Assembly (NCBI GenBank): GCA_030549775.1
Contig: CM060175.1
Span: 1,550,564-1,614,563 of the forward strand
Direction of reading: 5' to 3'
From: Tamarix chinensis
Lineage: Eukaryota; Streptophyta; Magnoliopsida; Caryophyllales; Tamaricaceae
Length of the DNA stretch: 64,000 nucleotides
Shown here: positions 12,319-25,555 of the stretch, piece by piece
Layout of the letters: every line of letters begins with the position of its first letter
How positions within the stretch are numbered: position 1 is the stretch's first letter
Position numbers and translations under genes: made by a program
The notes under the pieces: generated by a model
The model's database searches: none
Seen by the model: the letters and a program-made list of their open reading frames with translations, nothing else
What the model was told of the DNA's origin: nothing

Positions 12319-14703
12319 TGTAATACCTCATATGTTTGACAAATGTTGATTAGAATTTTGCCAATTTTTGGGCACTTGATTTTGGTTTAATGTTATAAAT
12401 TGGTTTGAGGTAACATTTGTTTGGAACAAGGTTGAACAATGGGGTTTAGAATAGTTGATTGGTATACCTAAACCCATCGACTAGCTTGTTGAGCTAGGCA
12501 TATTTTTTAAACTCAATTTAAAAAAAAAATTATTATACTGAAATGGAACCTTACCAAACCATTCTAAATTATCGCTAAGAGATTCTTAACCATTTTCATA
12601 ATGTAATTTTTCCCGAAATATTACGTTAGATGGATCAGAAGGTCGATGGAGACAATTGAGGGGGATACATAACCTCAGCGTTATCTTTTTCGAACTCTCT
12701 CCCCTGGACATTTCTGAGATCAATGCTTCAATCTCAGGTACAATTAAGAAAAGCTAGAAGATTCCTTTGATGATAAACTTTTATTACCTCTCTTATATAT
12801 TTTAATTCTACCCTAATTGACTTGTATTCTATAAAAATACCATTTGAGCTCTAGAGAATAAGTTGGCATATCTGAGATGAAACCCATCTTTTCAACTTAA
12901 ATTCAAATACTAACTTCTAGGTTTTTCAAATTTTTTCTAAACCCTCTATTATTCCCCTCAATTGGTTGGCTATAAATAGCCCCAATCACCCCTTTCATTT
13001 ACCTTTCTTTCAACCACCAAAATCTCTAAGTCTCTATATTCACCTTCCCTCTTTGTTCACTTCAAGCCTTGGGGCCAAATTTCTTACAATCTTCTGATCC
13101 TATCTCTAACTCTTTCTTGTTTAATTGTTAAAAAAGGACGAGTTAGATTTGGAAAAAAATATTAAGTGGTTTAGTTAAGCATTTCCTTTTTTTTTACCTT
13201 AAGTTGGTATGTTCCTTCTTTCTCACCCATGTTAAGTTCAAAGTTATTAAGTTTTTATACGAATTTTTTAGTTAAAGATTTGTTGATTCAAGGTTTTAAA
13301 ATTTGATATTTTCATTTATTGGAATTTATTGTTTAAGGGAAATTTTTTCTACATCAAATAAATGATTATTGCTTCTATAATGATTTATGAGTATTTCTAC
13401 ATGATATGAGTTCCTTTAAGCTAATTTTATATGCTGGCATAAATGTATATAGTTACTAGGGGTTATTTTATGTTCGAGCATTTATAGAGGCCTTCGGGTG
13501 GGATTCTGAGAGGTCTTAGTGCTTTACCTACTATATATACTAATGATGTACTAGAGTATATCGATAAAAAAGGGTTTCGTTACCTAGGTGGTTGGCTTTG
13601 GTCTGGACTTATATCCATATTGGCTGGCTTTATGCTAGATTTATGTCTATTTTGGTGATTAACTTTATCCTAGACTTATGTCTGCTTTGGTGATTAGCTT
13701 TGTTATGGACATTGTATCCCTTATTTGGATAGGCTTCTATGGTATATGAGACCATATGGAAGTGCACAATCCATATCTTGATAATAATAAAATATGAAAG
13801 ATAAGTAACTCGATGATAAGTACATGGATAATGAATAAGCAAATATGAATAATTGGATAAGGATAGAAATGGTCAGATGAGAAAAAGGATAAAATCTTGC
13901 TAGTACACTTGGTTAATGGCTCAAGTGACTAATTTTTATTACATTAAATTTAGCTAGATGATTGACCTGTGTCATATATGAATAAGGAAATGGTATAATC
14001 TAAAGGATTGAGTAATTGCAAATAAACCCTAGTGGTTTCTTGGACTAATCTCTTCAGTACATATATTAGTACCTACCTGATTATAACATTAATTTAAGCA
14101 TGATATATTCTACATTGTATGAATTATGCATGATATCATGTCATGTTGTACTCTTACCTTTACGTATGTGGCATTATCATGATGCATGTTATATATTCAA
14201 TCCTTATACGATATAAATTACATATTTATATTTCCATTATAGGAGCAAATTAGCTTACTCAATACATAGCGTACTGATGTGCCCATTTGCTCAGTCACCT
14301 ACTTATTCCCATGAGTAGAGGATTTAGGACTTGAGAGCATGGACATCCAAAGATCTTATGAAGCCTATGGTGTACTGTGGTTTTAGTTTTGGGGTCACAC
14401 CCTAATCTCGTTTTAATGTAGCCCTCTACTTTTATCTACTTGTATTTTATAATGATTTCGTTAGGGATCTTTAAGATCCTTTGATGTATATAATCTTTAA
14501 AATGTTTATATAATTTATATTCTTGTACTATATGGTTTTTAAATGTCTTGGTTGGTTTTATACTTATGTTTGATATAAAGTAGGTGATGGACATCTATCC
14601 TTTGTTAGGTGTAGCGGTAACACCCTATTTTTCCTATGTGTATTTTCAGCCTCCACATTATTTTAAATAACAATTTTTAATATTGAAAAGTAGGGGTGTT
14701 ATA
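12319..14703 (+). mobile_element. 5' LTR of gypsy element B
   Basis: It begins TGTAATACCTCATATG and ends GGGGTGTTATA directly before a degenerate primer-binding site. Its first 780 bp are matched by the 3' LTR at 18321-19138 (for example ggctataaatagccccaatc against ggctataactagccccaatc). Length about 2385 bp. No gene is seen inside. The minus frame at 13630-13842 is a chance opening. Confidence 0.75.
12971..12978 (+). promoter_or_regulatory. TATA box of LTR B
   Basis: TATAAATA in the context ggctataaatagcccc lies 652 bp into the LTR, where a U3 promoter would be expected. The 3' copy has it changed to TATAACTA, so only the 5' LTR keeps the consensus. Confidence 0.5.
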
Positions 14704-17700
14704 GGTTAGTATTAGAGATTTTATTAAAGGCTTCCCACTTTTAAGGATTGTTAAGATGATATTATAGGTAGGTATCAAAGCCTTTTTTAAAAGCTCTTTA
14801 CTTTTAAGAATTATTAAGTTGACACCACAAGATGTTATTAGAGTATTTTTACGAGAAATTCATTAATTTAGAAAATAATTTGGCCGATACCCTATGTTTT
14901 ATCAAAGCCTTTCTTGAAAAAAAAAACATACCATTTTCAATGATTTTTAAGCTAATACCATATAAAGGTATTTCTAAAACTATCCCTTGATTTTTCAATA
15001 AGTTTAATCATCTCAAACTAGAATGTCCATAAGTGAGAGTGGGATTATGGATATGTAATAGATAACATTTGTGATCACTGTTGTGCGAGTCTTAGTACTT
15101 GGTAGACTAAATTTCATCCCTTATTTCTACTAGTCTTTAGGAAATAATGGCTGCTAATCGCTGCTATGAGAGCATTAAAGCTTTCATGAAGACCATCAGA
15201 GCCTAAATGGAGGGACTAATCCAAGCACCTTAACCTCCACAAGTGCCAGTAGTTGCACTAGCTCTAGAGGACTAGCTCATAAGGGCTTGACATCATCATC
15301 TCCTGATCTTTGAGGGCTAGGAGGACCTCAACATCATGGAATAAGGGGTTTGAGATATGGAGAATACCTTTACCATCTACATTTACCCTGGGAACAAGAG
15401 GGTTGATGTGGCGGTGTACTATTTGAGAGGAAGGATAAAAGCATGGTGGAGGAGTGTCCAACATATGAGTGGAGACCCTATAGGATGAGGACCATTCTTG
15501 GAGGCGTTGCAAGCTTGTTTCTACCTAGCTCACCTTCAAATGAAGAAGTATGATGAGTTCATGACATTTCAGCAAACGAGGATGTCCATTGAGGAGTACT
15601 ACATCAACTTAAGGACCGATGACTTGTTCAATCACCTCAAAGGAGCCAAGGTATTCTCTAAGATTAATCATCGGTTAGGTTACCATCAACTGAGGATAAC
15701 AAAGCAAGAACTCCCTAAGAATACCTTCCAGATAAGGTATGGCCATTATGAGTTCACAGTAATACCCTTTGGACTCACTAATTTATCAATAGCTTTCATG
15801 TCCTTTATGAACCAGATCTTTTGTCCATTCTTGGACCGATTCATTATAGTGTTTATGAATGACATAGAATTTTACTCTAGCGATTGAGAGATGCATAAGA
15901 ACATTTGAGGTAGACTTTAACATTATTGAGGTCACACCAAATTTATACCAAACATTCAAAGTTTAAGTTCTGGTTAGATCAAGTGTTTTTCCTTGGTCAT
16001 GTGATCTCAAAGGATGGAGTGATAGTGGATCCTACTAAGATTCAAGCTATTTCTAAGTGGCTTGTGCCGACTTTTTCTAGAGAGATGTGTAGTTTTCTAG
16101 GGTTAGCCAATTATTACTGTTAGTACATGGTAGACTTTACTAAGATTGTGTGACCGTGGACTCATCTATTGAAGAAGGTTACACATTTCTAATTGAATGA
16201 GAAGTGTAGTGAGGCCTTCAAAGAGTTAAAGAGGTGTCTAGCTTCACCCCCAGTGCTCACATTACCAATTGGGTTTGATGGTTTTGAGATGTATAGTGAT
16301 GCTTCTAAGCATAGGTTGGGTTACAAGATAAGGTAACATGAAAGAGTAGTGGCTTATGTCTCTCAACAACCGAAGCTACATGAATAGAACTACTAGATGC
16401 ATGACTTAGAACTTGTTGCAGTAGTGTTCACCATTAAAATCTGGAGGCATTATCTCTATGGAGTTCAGCATAAGTTCTACATTGATTATAAGAGCCTTCA
16501 TTACATCTTCACCCCGTAAGATTTGAACATGAGACAATATAGATGGTTGGAGTTTGTCAATGATTATGACTTGGAATTGACCTACCATGAAGGTCAGGAC
16601 AATGTGGTGGCATATGCATTTAGTGGAAAGACATCACATTCATTAAACATGAGTATGTTATCAAATCATCTATGTCAAGAGATCAGGAAGTTGGAGATCG
16701 AATTGATCACTATTAGAAGTTTAGAAGTGAGAATGAGTGCACTCACTATTACACCTTAAAACTTTGAGGAGATTTGAGCTAATCAACTTAGTAATGTCAA
16801 GCTTGAGAGGATCCAGATTGGTATTACAAATGGTAGAGTTGAAGGATTCTAGATCCATGAGGATGGTGGTATCAAATACTGTGATAGATGGTGTGTATCA
16901 AAGGGGTGTGGTGAGCTTAAGAGGAGGATTCTTAAGGAAGACCATTGTAATCCTTACTTTTTCCACCCTAGAGGGGACAAGCTTTATAAGGATATGAAGA
17001 AGATATATTGGTAGCCCCACATGAAGAAAATGTGGTAGAATTCATTTTTCGATGTTTGACCTATCAAAAGGTTAAGATTGAGCATAAAAGACCGATAGGG
17101 TTAGTGCAACCACTTGAAGCTTCCAAGTGAAAGTAGGACATCATATCAGGTATTTTGAGGACCTATAGCATATTTGATTCTATTTAGGTTGTTGTGGACT
17201 ATCTGACTAAGTCAGCCATGTTCATGCTAATGAAGGTGACATGGAACATGGACCAACTAGATAATACCTATAGAAAGCACGATGTGAGATTGTATGTAGT
17301 TCATAAGAACATTGTGTCCAATCACAAATATAATGTTTTATCACATTTTTGGCAAAAGTTGCTAGTTGCCTTTGGTACTCAACTAAAGTTGAGTACAACT
17401 TTTCACCCACTTATGAATGGTCAAACAAAGAAGACCATTTAGACTCATGAGGACATACTTTGAACATGTGTGTTAGACTTTGGAAAAAGTTGGAAATATC
17501 ATTTGGATTTGATTGAATTCTCCTACAATAAGACTTATCACACTAGTATCAAGATGGCACCTTTCAGAGCCTTGTATAGGAGGAGGTGTTATAGTCCCTC
17601 TTGCTGGAGCAACATTAGTGAAACACTCATGTTGGGACTCAAGATGATTGAGGAAATGAATAAGCATATTAATTTGATTTAGGACCCAATGAAAGCACCC

Positions 17701-18320
17701 TAAGACTGATAGAAGAGCTACACAGATCTAAAAAGACTGACAGATGGTTATGATGAGGGCGACAGAGTCCTTCTAAGGGTCTCTCCCACCAAAAGAGTCA
17801 TCAGATTCTGTAGGAAGGGTAAGCTCAATCTAAAGTACATTAGAATGTATGAGATTTTGGACCATGTTGGCCAAGTCTCTTATTACTTAGCTCTACCAAT
17901 GGAATTGTCACATGTTCACAACGTCTTTCACATATCATAGCTGAGGAAGTATGTAGTGGATCCTTTACATGTCATTCGATCGGAGTCACTTGATCTTGAT
18001 GAGTCTTTGACTTATGAAGAGTGATTGGTAAGCATCTTAGACACAAAGACAAGAGAGATGAGTTTGAAGGACATCTAGTTGGTGAAATTTCGTTGGTCAT
18101 GGCATGGTATAGAGGAGGCTACTTGAGAGGTCGAGGAGGATATTTGAGCCAAGTACCCAGAGTTATTTTCTTAGCTTGTTACCTTAGTGTAATTATTTTT
18201 TTAAGGGGGTAGTAACCATTTTTCTTAAATTTGAATGTGATGTGCATTTTACCTTATGTTTAATGATGTGATTGGATTGTTATAGGTTTCAAGGACACAA
18301 CCTCTTTAAAGGGGTAGTGA
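14704..18320 (+). pseudogene. Gypsy element B internal region (gag, reverse transcriptase, RNase H, integrase, chromodomain-like end; broken)
   Basis: Starts with ggttagtattagag, a decayed initiator-Met primer-binding site. Gag remains (about 15150-15620) fuse directly to the middle of reverse transcriptase in one frame: residues EEYYINLRTDD lead into LFNHLKGAKVFSKIN, so the gag end, protease and the start of reverse transcriptase are deleted. The polymerase active-site YLDD reads FMND (15498-15887). RNase H/tether (16523-16759, ELTYHEGQDNVVAYAF), integrase (17194-17682, FHPLMNGQTKKT) and a C-terminal IEEATWE-like block (about 18100-18160) follow in separate frames. A polypurine tract with core AAAGGGGTAGTGA ends at 18320. 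Not functional. Confidence 0.8.
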
Positions 18321-19138
18321 TATAATACCCCATATTTTTGACAAATTTTGAATGAAAATTATGCCAATTTGGGCATTTGATTTTGATTTAATGTTATGAT
18401 TTGGTTTGAGGAAAATAATTGGTTTGGAACAAGGTTGAAAGATGGAGTTTAATGAGTTTTTTGAGCAAACTGATCAACTAGTTTCATGAACGAATAGACT
18501 AGTTTATCATTTAAGCAAAATGGGTTTTTTCGACTAAACCAATCGACTAGTTTGTAGAATAATCAAATGGTAGGACCAAACCCATCAATTGATTTGTTAA
18601 GCTGAGCTTATTTTTTTAACTCAATTTAAAAAAAAAAAATTCTTATACTAAAATAGAACCTTACCAACCCATGCTAGATTATCTCTAATAGATTCTAAAC
18701 CATTTTCATGATGCATTTAACTTGAAATATTGCCTTAGATTAATCTAGAGGTCAATTAGGACAATTGAGGGAGAGAGATGACCTCGGCTTTGTCTTCTTT
18801 CACCTCCCTCCTCTAAAAATTTCTAAGATCAATGATTTGATCTTAGGCATGCTTCTGAGCAGTTGAAAGATTTCTTCCACGTTGAATTTCCATTATCTCT
18901 CTTGTGTATTATAATTTTGTCTTAATTGACTTACATTCTCCATAAACACCACTTGATCTCTAGAGAATTTCAAATGGTAAATTCTAGGGTTTTTGAATTA
19001 TTCCTTAACCCTTTGCTGTTCCTCTTGATTAGTTGGCTATAACTAGCCCCAATCATCCCATTTATTCACTTTTCTTTTAGCCACTAAAATTCCTGAGTCT
19101 TTGTATTCACCTTTCCTCTTTCTACACTTCGAGCCTTC
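18321..19138 (+). mobile_element. 3' LTR of gypsy element B, truncated
   Basis: Begins TATAATACCCCATATTTTTGAC, matching the 5' LTR start with the TG mutated to TA. It stays alignable up to about 19138 (cgagccttcc), where it stops and minus-strand integrase of element C begins. About 1.5 kb of LTR is missing. Confidence 0.7.
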
Positions 19139-22100
19139 CTTCACCCAAAATGTTCTAGTTTTTCCTTCCTTCACAACATGGTTGTATAAGAGGTATCGTA
19201 CTTCCTTAGTAGTACAATATCGTGGGGAAAGGATGAAGGTTTCATACATAGAAAATCGATCCACTACCATCATGATGGAATCACATCCTTCTAACGTAGG
19301 GAGCGCTAAGATGAAATCTATGGAGATTCTTTCTGATGGATTTTCTAGAATTGAAGGAGGCTCTTATAGGCCTGCAAGCTTGCTATACTCCACCTTATAT
19401 TATTGACACATAAGATAAATTTTCACATATACCTCCACGCCATCCACCATGTTAGGCTAATAATAACATTTGTCAAGAAGTATAAGGGTCCATCTTATAC
19501 CAGGATTATTAACCCAATTCAAGTCATGTCACACATTTTGTAATTCCTTCCTAAGGTTGACCATATTAACACATAGAGTCGGAGACCAATGGTGTAGATC
19601 TTGTTATCCTCTATCTAGAACCTTCTAGTTTGCCCTTCATTAGACAACTCAACCAAGCTCTTGGCTAAGTGATCCAAGGTTAATTCTTCTTAACTCTATC
19701 CATGAGGTCATAATGCAGTTGGGTCAAAGCCGCTAATTCCACCTTTTGGCTCAATGTGTCTGTGACAACATTGGCTTTTATTATCTTAGATTCTATAGTA
19801 TAATAAAAAATTTCTAAGAAGTTCTTCCACCATACTTTCTTAGGACTTAACTTCTTTTGCCTCTAGAAGTAGCTAGTAGCCTTGTTGTTGGTCTTAATCA
19901 CAAACTATCTCCTAAAAAAGTAGTGCCTCCATACCAAAAGGCAGTTTATGATAGTTATCATATTATTATCATACACCAGATATCTCCTTTCTGTATCATT
20001 CAACTTTTGGCTCTTATATGCTATGAGATGGTTATGTTTCATCAAGACATTTCTAATAGAAAATTTTGATGCATCAGTGTGTACTTCAAATGTCTCCACA
20101 CAGTTGGAAAGAGATAAAATCAACTCTTTCATCACAATTTGCTTAAGATCCTCAAATGCTCTTTCACACTCTGTTTTCCATTCCCATATAACCTTTTTTC
20201 TTAAGAAAGTTGGTCAAGGGTGTAACCCTTGCTAAATAATCTATTATGAACAACTGATAATAATTTACAAGGTCTAGGAAAGACCTTAGCTCTAAAACCC
20301 CCTTAGGAAGCTCCCATTATTTGATAGCCCTCACCTTAGCTTCATCCATAAAAATCCTTCCCTTCAAAGTTCGTTAGCCTGGGAACATTAGTTTGTCTTA
20401 GGAAAATGAGTATTTCTCCAACTTTACAAGCAAATCAATTTCTCGAAGTATATGGAAAAATTTCCTTAGATTCTCAATTTGCTCACCTAAGGTTTTGTTA
20501 TATACCACTATATCATCCAAGTAAACCACCACAAACATATCCAAAAAGGGATGAAATATCTTATTCATCAAGCTACAAAAGGTTTCAGGTGAATTTTTAA
20601 GGCCACAGGGCATAACCAATAACTAATAAGATCCATACCTAGTCACACAGGTAGTCTTGAGCTCATCCTCTTTGGCTATGTGCACTTGCTAGTACCTCGA
20701 TCTCAAATCCATCTTAGAGAACCATAGTGCTTTCCCAATCGTATCAAAAAATTATGCTACAAACGGGATGGGATACTTGCCCTTCACACTCACTTTGTTT
20801 ACTACCCTATAGTTGATACACATTCGAAGGATTCCATCATGCTTTCTTTGAAATAGTACTAAGCTACCAAACAGAGCTTTGGATGTCCTTATGAACCCCA
20901 CATTCAGTAATTTCTTAACTCACTTTCTCAATTGTTCCAACTTAGGTAATTCCATCCTATAGGTTCCTATATTTGGAGGCTTAAAACCTAGCTCCAGCTC
21001 TATAATGCGATACAACTCTCTCTTAAGTGGGAGATTCCTTGAAAGCTCAAGCAGCATTACATCTTCATACTCCTTGAGAACTCTTTTAATATCATCGAAC
21101 ACCTTTGATCTAATGGGTGGGGATTATTCCTTTAATGTGGCTAACAGTGTGACCTTACTCTTCTTGATTCCTTTACATACTTATATAACATAAGACTCCT
21201 GCCCCTTAGAGATATGCATTGTGTTAGCATCCAAGAATGATGGTGGGCATACCTTATTGATGAACTCCATGCCAAGAACCATCTTAAATTTGTCCATGGA
21301 TACCATCATAAAGTACACTATGCCTTCCCATGTGGCTAACTAAATGGGTACTCCTCGAGCAATACCAAGGATCAGCCTTGGAGCTAAGTTTACACATCCA
21401 ATCTCTTTGGCATATTGAACACCCAACCTTGTGGCTTCCCCTGTAGCAACAAAGTTGTGAGTGGATTCTATGTCCACCAATGCCTTCATGCCTCCACAAT
21501 TTACCTTAATTTCAACATAAATCAAGCTCCTGGATGAATTAGGTACCACCTTTTACATCTCCTTATCCTTAGCCATCTCTCAAGCTCCTCCTTAGCTATA
21601 GCCTTGAGTGAGCTTAGAAAGCCCATTAAAACCTACCTCCTTGTTAATAGATGTCCCTTCTTCTTTAAGGGAATTAACAAGGGCATTTAGTTGCTTTTTC
21701 TTGGGACACTAGAAGGACATGTGCTCTCCTTGACTAATGAATCACTTTCTTTTCTTGGGGTGATCCTTGCCCCCTTCGTACTTTTCCATCCACTTAGATG
21801 TGTCTCCTTCCTTGTGAAATTTCTCTACCCCATCTTTGTGCAAGCCACCCTTATTTAGCTTTTCTTTATCTTCCTTCCGAAATTCAATGAGGGACTCCAT
21901 ATCCCTTATGGTTGAGTAAAGGAATTGGACCTTAAATGACCTCAACTCTTACTCTGCTCACATTTGCAACCCATCCATGAAGTATAATAGTCTGTTCTTC
22001 TCTAACATATTTGATATCTCAAGCATCAAGGAGCTATACTATTTGACATAGTCCTTAATGGTACCATTTCGCTTTAAGCTCCTTAGCTTTTTAATTGTGA

Positions 22101-22806
22101 CCTCCTCCACATTCATGGGATATAACTAGGCCTTAAAATCCTTTTTGAAATCCTCCCATATATCTCTAGCCGCCGCACCTCTTTCTATCTCTTTGCTATG
22201 ACTTCTCCATCATAACATATCATCATGTTCGAGGTAGAGGGTGGTGGTATCAATCTTATCAGTATCATCATCTATACCTGCACGAAGCATATATCATTCT
22301 ACCACCTAGATAAAATTATCAAGTTATTTAATATTGTGCTTACCTCTAAACTTGGGTGGTTGAGGCCTAAAACCCTTGATCCTCTAGCATTCCCAACATG
22401 CTTTTCTGTGGTTGAGATCTCGTATCAGCGCAACATACTCCACCCTAATGGTGTCAAACACCCCATTAAAGGTACTCATATACTTAAGAAATTTCTCTAA
22501 AAAATAGTTGATACCACTGAGGAATTCCCCACAAATATCCTCAACAAGATATTCATCTAACATATTAAATCTCCTTACCGACTCATCCATCCTCCTCTTC
22601 ACCAGAGTAACCCTTTATTCAAGTGAAGATAGTCAGTACTTTGACACCAATTTATCCTTAGCAACACCCTTATTCTTCTTTTCATGTTCCCTATCTCGGG
22701 TCTCCATAAACACAATCATCTTACTTGGATCATTTGTCAGCTTGTCATTTGTCATGGCTACGATACCTTGTAACAAAAGCTTTTCCTTAACTAATGCTCT
22801 AATACC
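19139..22806 (-). pseudogene. Gypsy element C internal region (gag to integrase stub; broken)
   Basis: Minus strand, high to low: primer-binding site TGGTATTAGAGCA (about 22793-22806); gag (22384-22863 in two frames); a decayed zinc knuckle near 21700; protease (21340-21549) in which the catalytic region reads VDIESTHNFVA; reverse transcriptase (20398-21102) with the intact motif YLDDIVVY; RNase H (19905-20135) with FEVHTDASKFSI; integrase start (19140-19273) with VVDRFSMYETFI. The rest of integrase and the 3' LTR are absent because the element is cut at 19139. Frameshifts and stops disable it. Confidence 0.85.
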
Positions 22807-22809
22807 ACG

Positions 22810-23284
22810 TGTCATAGGGTGAATGCTTTCATGTAATGTGCGGTACTTAGAAGCACAACTCATTTAGTACTCATTAAGTTATCTTTCCTTACACTAAGTT
22901 TATAACCGACCCTTAAAGGACGAGTAAGAACACCAACACTTGGAAAACTTAGATAAAGTGAGGGAATGTTTGTATGTATGAAGATAACACTTTTATTGAT
23001 GAGAGAGTAAAGGGATCTTACAAGTCTTAGATGGTGAAAGCAAATTGAGGTCCTTCTCTATTTATAGTTGAGGTCATTTCCACTTTCTTATAGTGAAAGG
23101 TTATTTATCTTTCACAATTCTAATATATTTTTAGGGATATTTCTAAATTATAAGATATTTTGAGAGAGTCATTTATATTATTTCATGATCTTTTTAACCT
23201 TAAAATTTTTAAAGAGTTTCGCATCATTCTAAAATATTATTTGATATTTGTACTATTTTGAACTCTTCTATATTAGAGAAAACA
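22810..23284 (-). mobile_element. 5' LTR of gypsy element C (outer end tentative)
   Basis: On the minus strand the sequence ends ...CCCTATGACA right before the primer-binding site. It holds a TATAAATA box (plus-strand ctatttatagt near 23058) followed by a transcript-leader-like stretch. The outer end is placed at TGTTTTCTC (23284) only by the TG rule. Confidence 0.5.
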
Positions 23285-23938
23285 TATCTACGACCTTTCT
23301 GATAAAAAATGTGAAGCAGACCTAGACATAAGGCTTTAATGCCATTGTGATAAGATTAAAAAAAAAACGGAGAGAGATAGAAACCCCAAGAACTGGTAGC
23401 ATGACTCACTGTTCTTTAATTCTGCTTCCTGCCTCATATTCACATGCACGCAACGTAACTATATGTACGTAAAAAGTAGGAAAAGAATAATTCAACTCCC
23501 GGACATCTAGGGAATGACTCAACCAAACAAAAAAAAAAAACTCTGCATAGTAAAGCATAAGTCTGCTGCTATCGTCGGCAATAAACAACGCAATCTGAGG
23601 AAGAGGCCGTACATGCATGGCTTGAGCTAGAATCACGTGAACTTGAAACATGAGGGCTGTATGTACATGCTCTGACATAACCAAAATAAATTACCATAAC
23701 TAAAAATAAACACGAGCCATGCGTAAGTCAAAGAGGTTCGAATTGGGCACCATTTGGACTGTAAAATTATTTTTACATCTTTGTTTGATTTCAACCGACA
23801 TGACCTATTCATTTTATAAAAATTCTAAAAACTATTCTTATACCTTATCATATAATTTATCATAAGAAAATTTTCAAACATACAGAGAGGAGGAAGGCCT
23901 GCTGCTAGCAATGGTTACCTTACCTCTTCAAAACGTAA
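23285..23938. other. Intergenic, no gene recognised
   Basis: AT-rich sequence. The frame 23406-23684 (minus) has no recognisable domain and a poly-Phe stretch from an A-run. The part nearest 23938 may be 3' UTR of the next gene. Confidence 0.5.
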
Positions 23939-24274
23939 TTATTTCCTTTTCTCTGTATCAGGCTCCATATCAGAAAATGAAGAATACTCTGGCAGAATCC
24001 TGCTCTTTTGTCCACAACAAGAAGCAGTCCTCATAACATATTGAACAGCATGCCATCCAAACTGACAAGGTAGCTTGACACAACACCATGCTATTGCCAA
24101 CGGACAAGAAACACAGAGCACACAAGCGCTGCAGGTGCACTCAATTGCTTGCTCTATGCATCGCGAACCTCTAACATGATACGGGCTTTTGGTCCTGGCA
24201 TAGATAGAAATAGAAGAAGCAGGAGAAGAAACAACACAATGTTTCCCTTCTATTGCAGTGCCACTACCACCCAT
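23939..24274 (-). CDS. Small cysteine-rich protein, plant hypothetical
   Basis: A single open frame of 111 residues starting MGGSGTAIEG. The middle (residues 39-70) is unusual: CIEQAIECTCSACVLCVSCP then LAIAWCCVKLPC, that is ten cysteines in about 32 residues, overlapping one hydrophobic segment (about 50-68) long enough to cross a membrane. A second CC lies at 86-87. The tail is polar with YSSFSDMEPD. The base composition is higher in GC than the flanks, and the codon pattern does not look like a repeat. I do not recognise a named family, though small Cys-rich membrane proteins of this shape occur in plants. The start has a reasonable context (aaagcATGGg). Function unknown; gene status probable, not proven. 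Confidence 0.55.
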   Translation of the reverse strand: MGGSGTAIEGKHCVVSSPASSISIYARTKSPYHVRGSRCIEQAIECTCSACVLCVSCPLAIAWCCVKLPCQFGWHAVQYVMRTASCCGQKSRILPEYSSFSDMEPDTEKRK

Positions 24275-24842
24275 GCTTTGTGATAGATTTCATAAAGCAA
24301 AGGGAAAATACCAGGTGTTTTGGGATGTAAACGTGAGTGTTTAAATATTATCATAGAAAAAGGTTTTTGTTTGCGCAGTTATATTCCATACGCCTTTCTC
24401 CGGAGGTTATTACCAACGGAGTTACTCGGAGAAATCGATTTTTTTTTTGGTTGATATCAGGATGATGATCATTACAATTCCTTTCCTAAAATTTTGAACA
24501 TAAAAATCATAGATGAGAGAACAAATTCCAACAAAAGGAGAGATCAAGGAATCATAGTTTCTTGATCTCAAGAAAAAGGATGCACACCGAAAGCTCTCCA
24601 AAGAATCAGATACCAGAATTCGACGATTACCATCACGCAGAGAAAGTTAGAGCGTATCATTTCTTTTCGTTTTCCCCCCATCGAGAAAAGTTCAAGCCCA
24701 CGTTTTTAAATACGCCCTCCCACCCCCCGAAAAAAAAATCAATTGAGCCATCTCAATATTAAATTTAAGACCTATGAATATAAAAACAAAAGAAATAGAT
24801 AATAGTTTTTTGCCAGTTAAACCGTGTTCGACAGGTTATAAC
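24275..24842. other. Intergenic; possible promoter of the cysteine-rich gene
   Basis: No gene recognised. The plus frame 24562-24762 has no domain. The sequence next to 24275 would hold the promoter and leader of the minus-strand gene. Confidence 0.4.
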
Positions 24843-25555
24843 TGTTGGTGCAATGGCAACCACGTGAGTGTTTTTCTATTGTCCCACATTGATGGTGAAT
24901 AGAAAAAGTATTCACTTTTTATATTCCCACACCTTTTGGGTTGTTTGAATAATAAACTTGGAGTTATTTTGTGGGTTGTGGGTTGGACTTAATATACCAC
25001 ACACACGAATGCCGCCGCCCGTCCGTCCGGTCCGGGTTGGGCTGGGTGTGGGTGTGGTCTTTGATTCGGTCCAACATGTTTTTTTTTACTGTTTTTATCC
25101 AGTTAATTTGGTCTTCGTCGGTTGCGTTTTTTCCTATTTAATCGTTTCGTTTTTGTGGAGTGAAGTGGAAGACGTTCCACTCATGCACTTACTCAGCTTT
25201 GCCTATTTAATGACAATTTTCTTTTGTTAATTACATACGACGAGAGCTTTTATTTTTGAAGAAAAAACCGCAACCCCGACGGCCATTAACCCTAACCCTA
25301 TCGACGCTCATTCTTTTCTAAAAATTCCCGATCTGGTCATTGATCTTTACAAATTCCATCTTTTAATTCCGAGTGCACGAGATCGAAGGAAGTTGTGTTA
25401 ACCTTGGAGGTGAATCAACCAAGAAGGGATCTGCGCCAACAGTCCGGTCGAAAATCACTTCAGGGCAGTGATTATTATTCACGGCACAACATTAATCTCG
25501 GTTTGATTTAATTATCTTATTAATTGCTGCGTTTATCGAAGTTAATTTTCTTACA
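24843..25555 (+). mobile_element. Probable solo copia LTR
   Basis: Begins TGTTGGTGCAATGG and carries ttgtcccacattg near the start and cgtttatcgaagttaattttcttaca at the end, all features of Ty1/copia LTRs of the Tork/Angela type. Flanking 5-mers are ataac (left) and atatc (right), four of five matching. There is no pol sequence next to it. Length 713 bp. Confidence 0.55.

Noticed and set aside
15264..15512. 82-codon minus frame
   Set aside because: Antisense to gag of element B.
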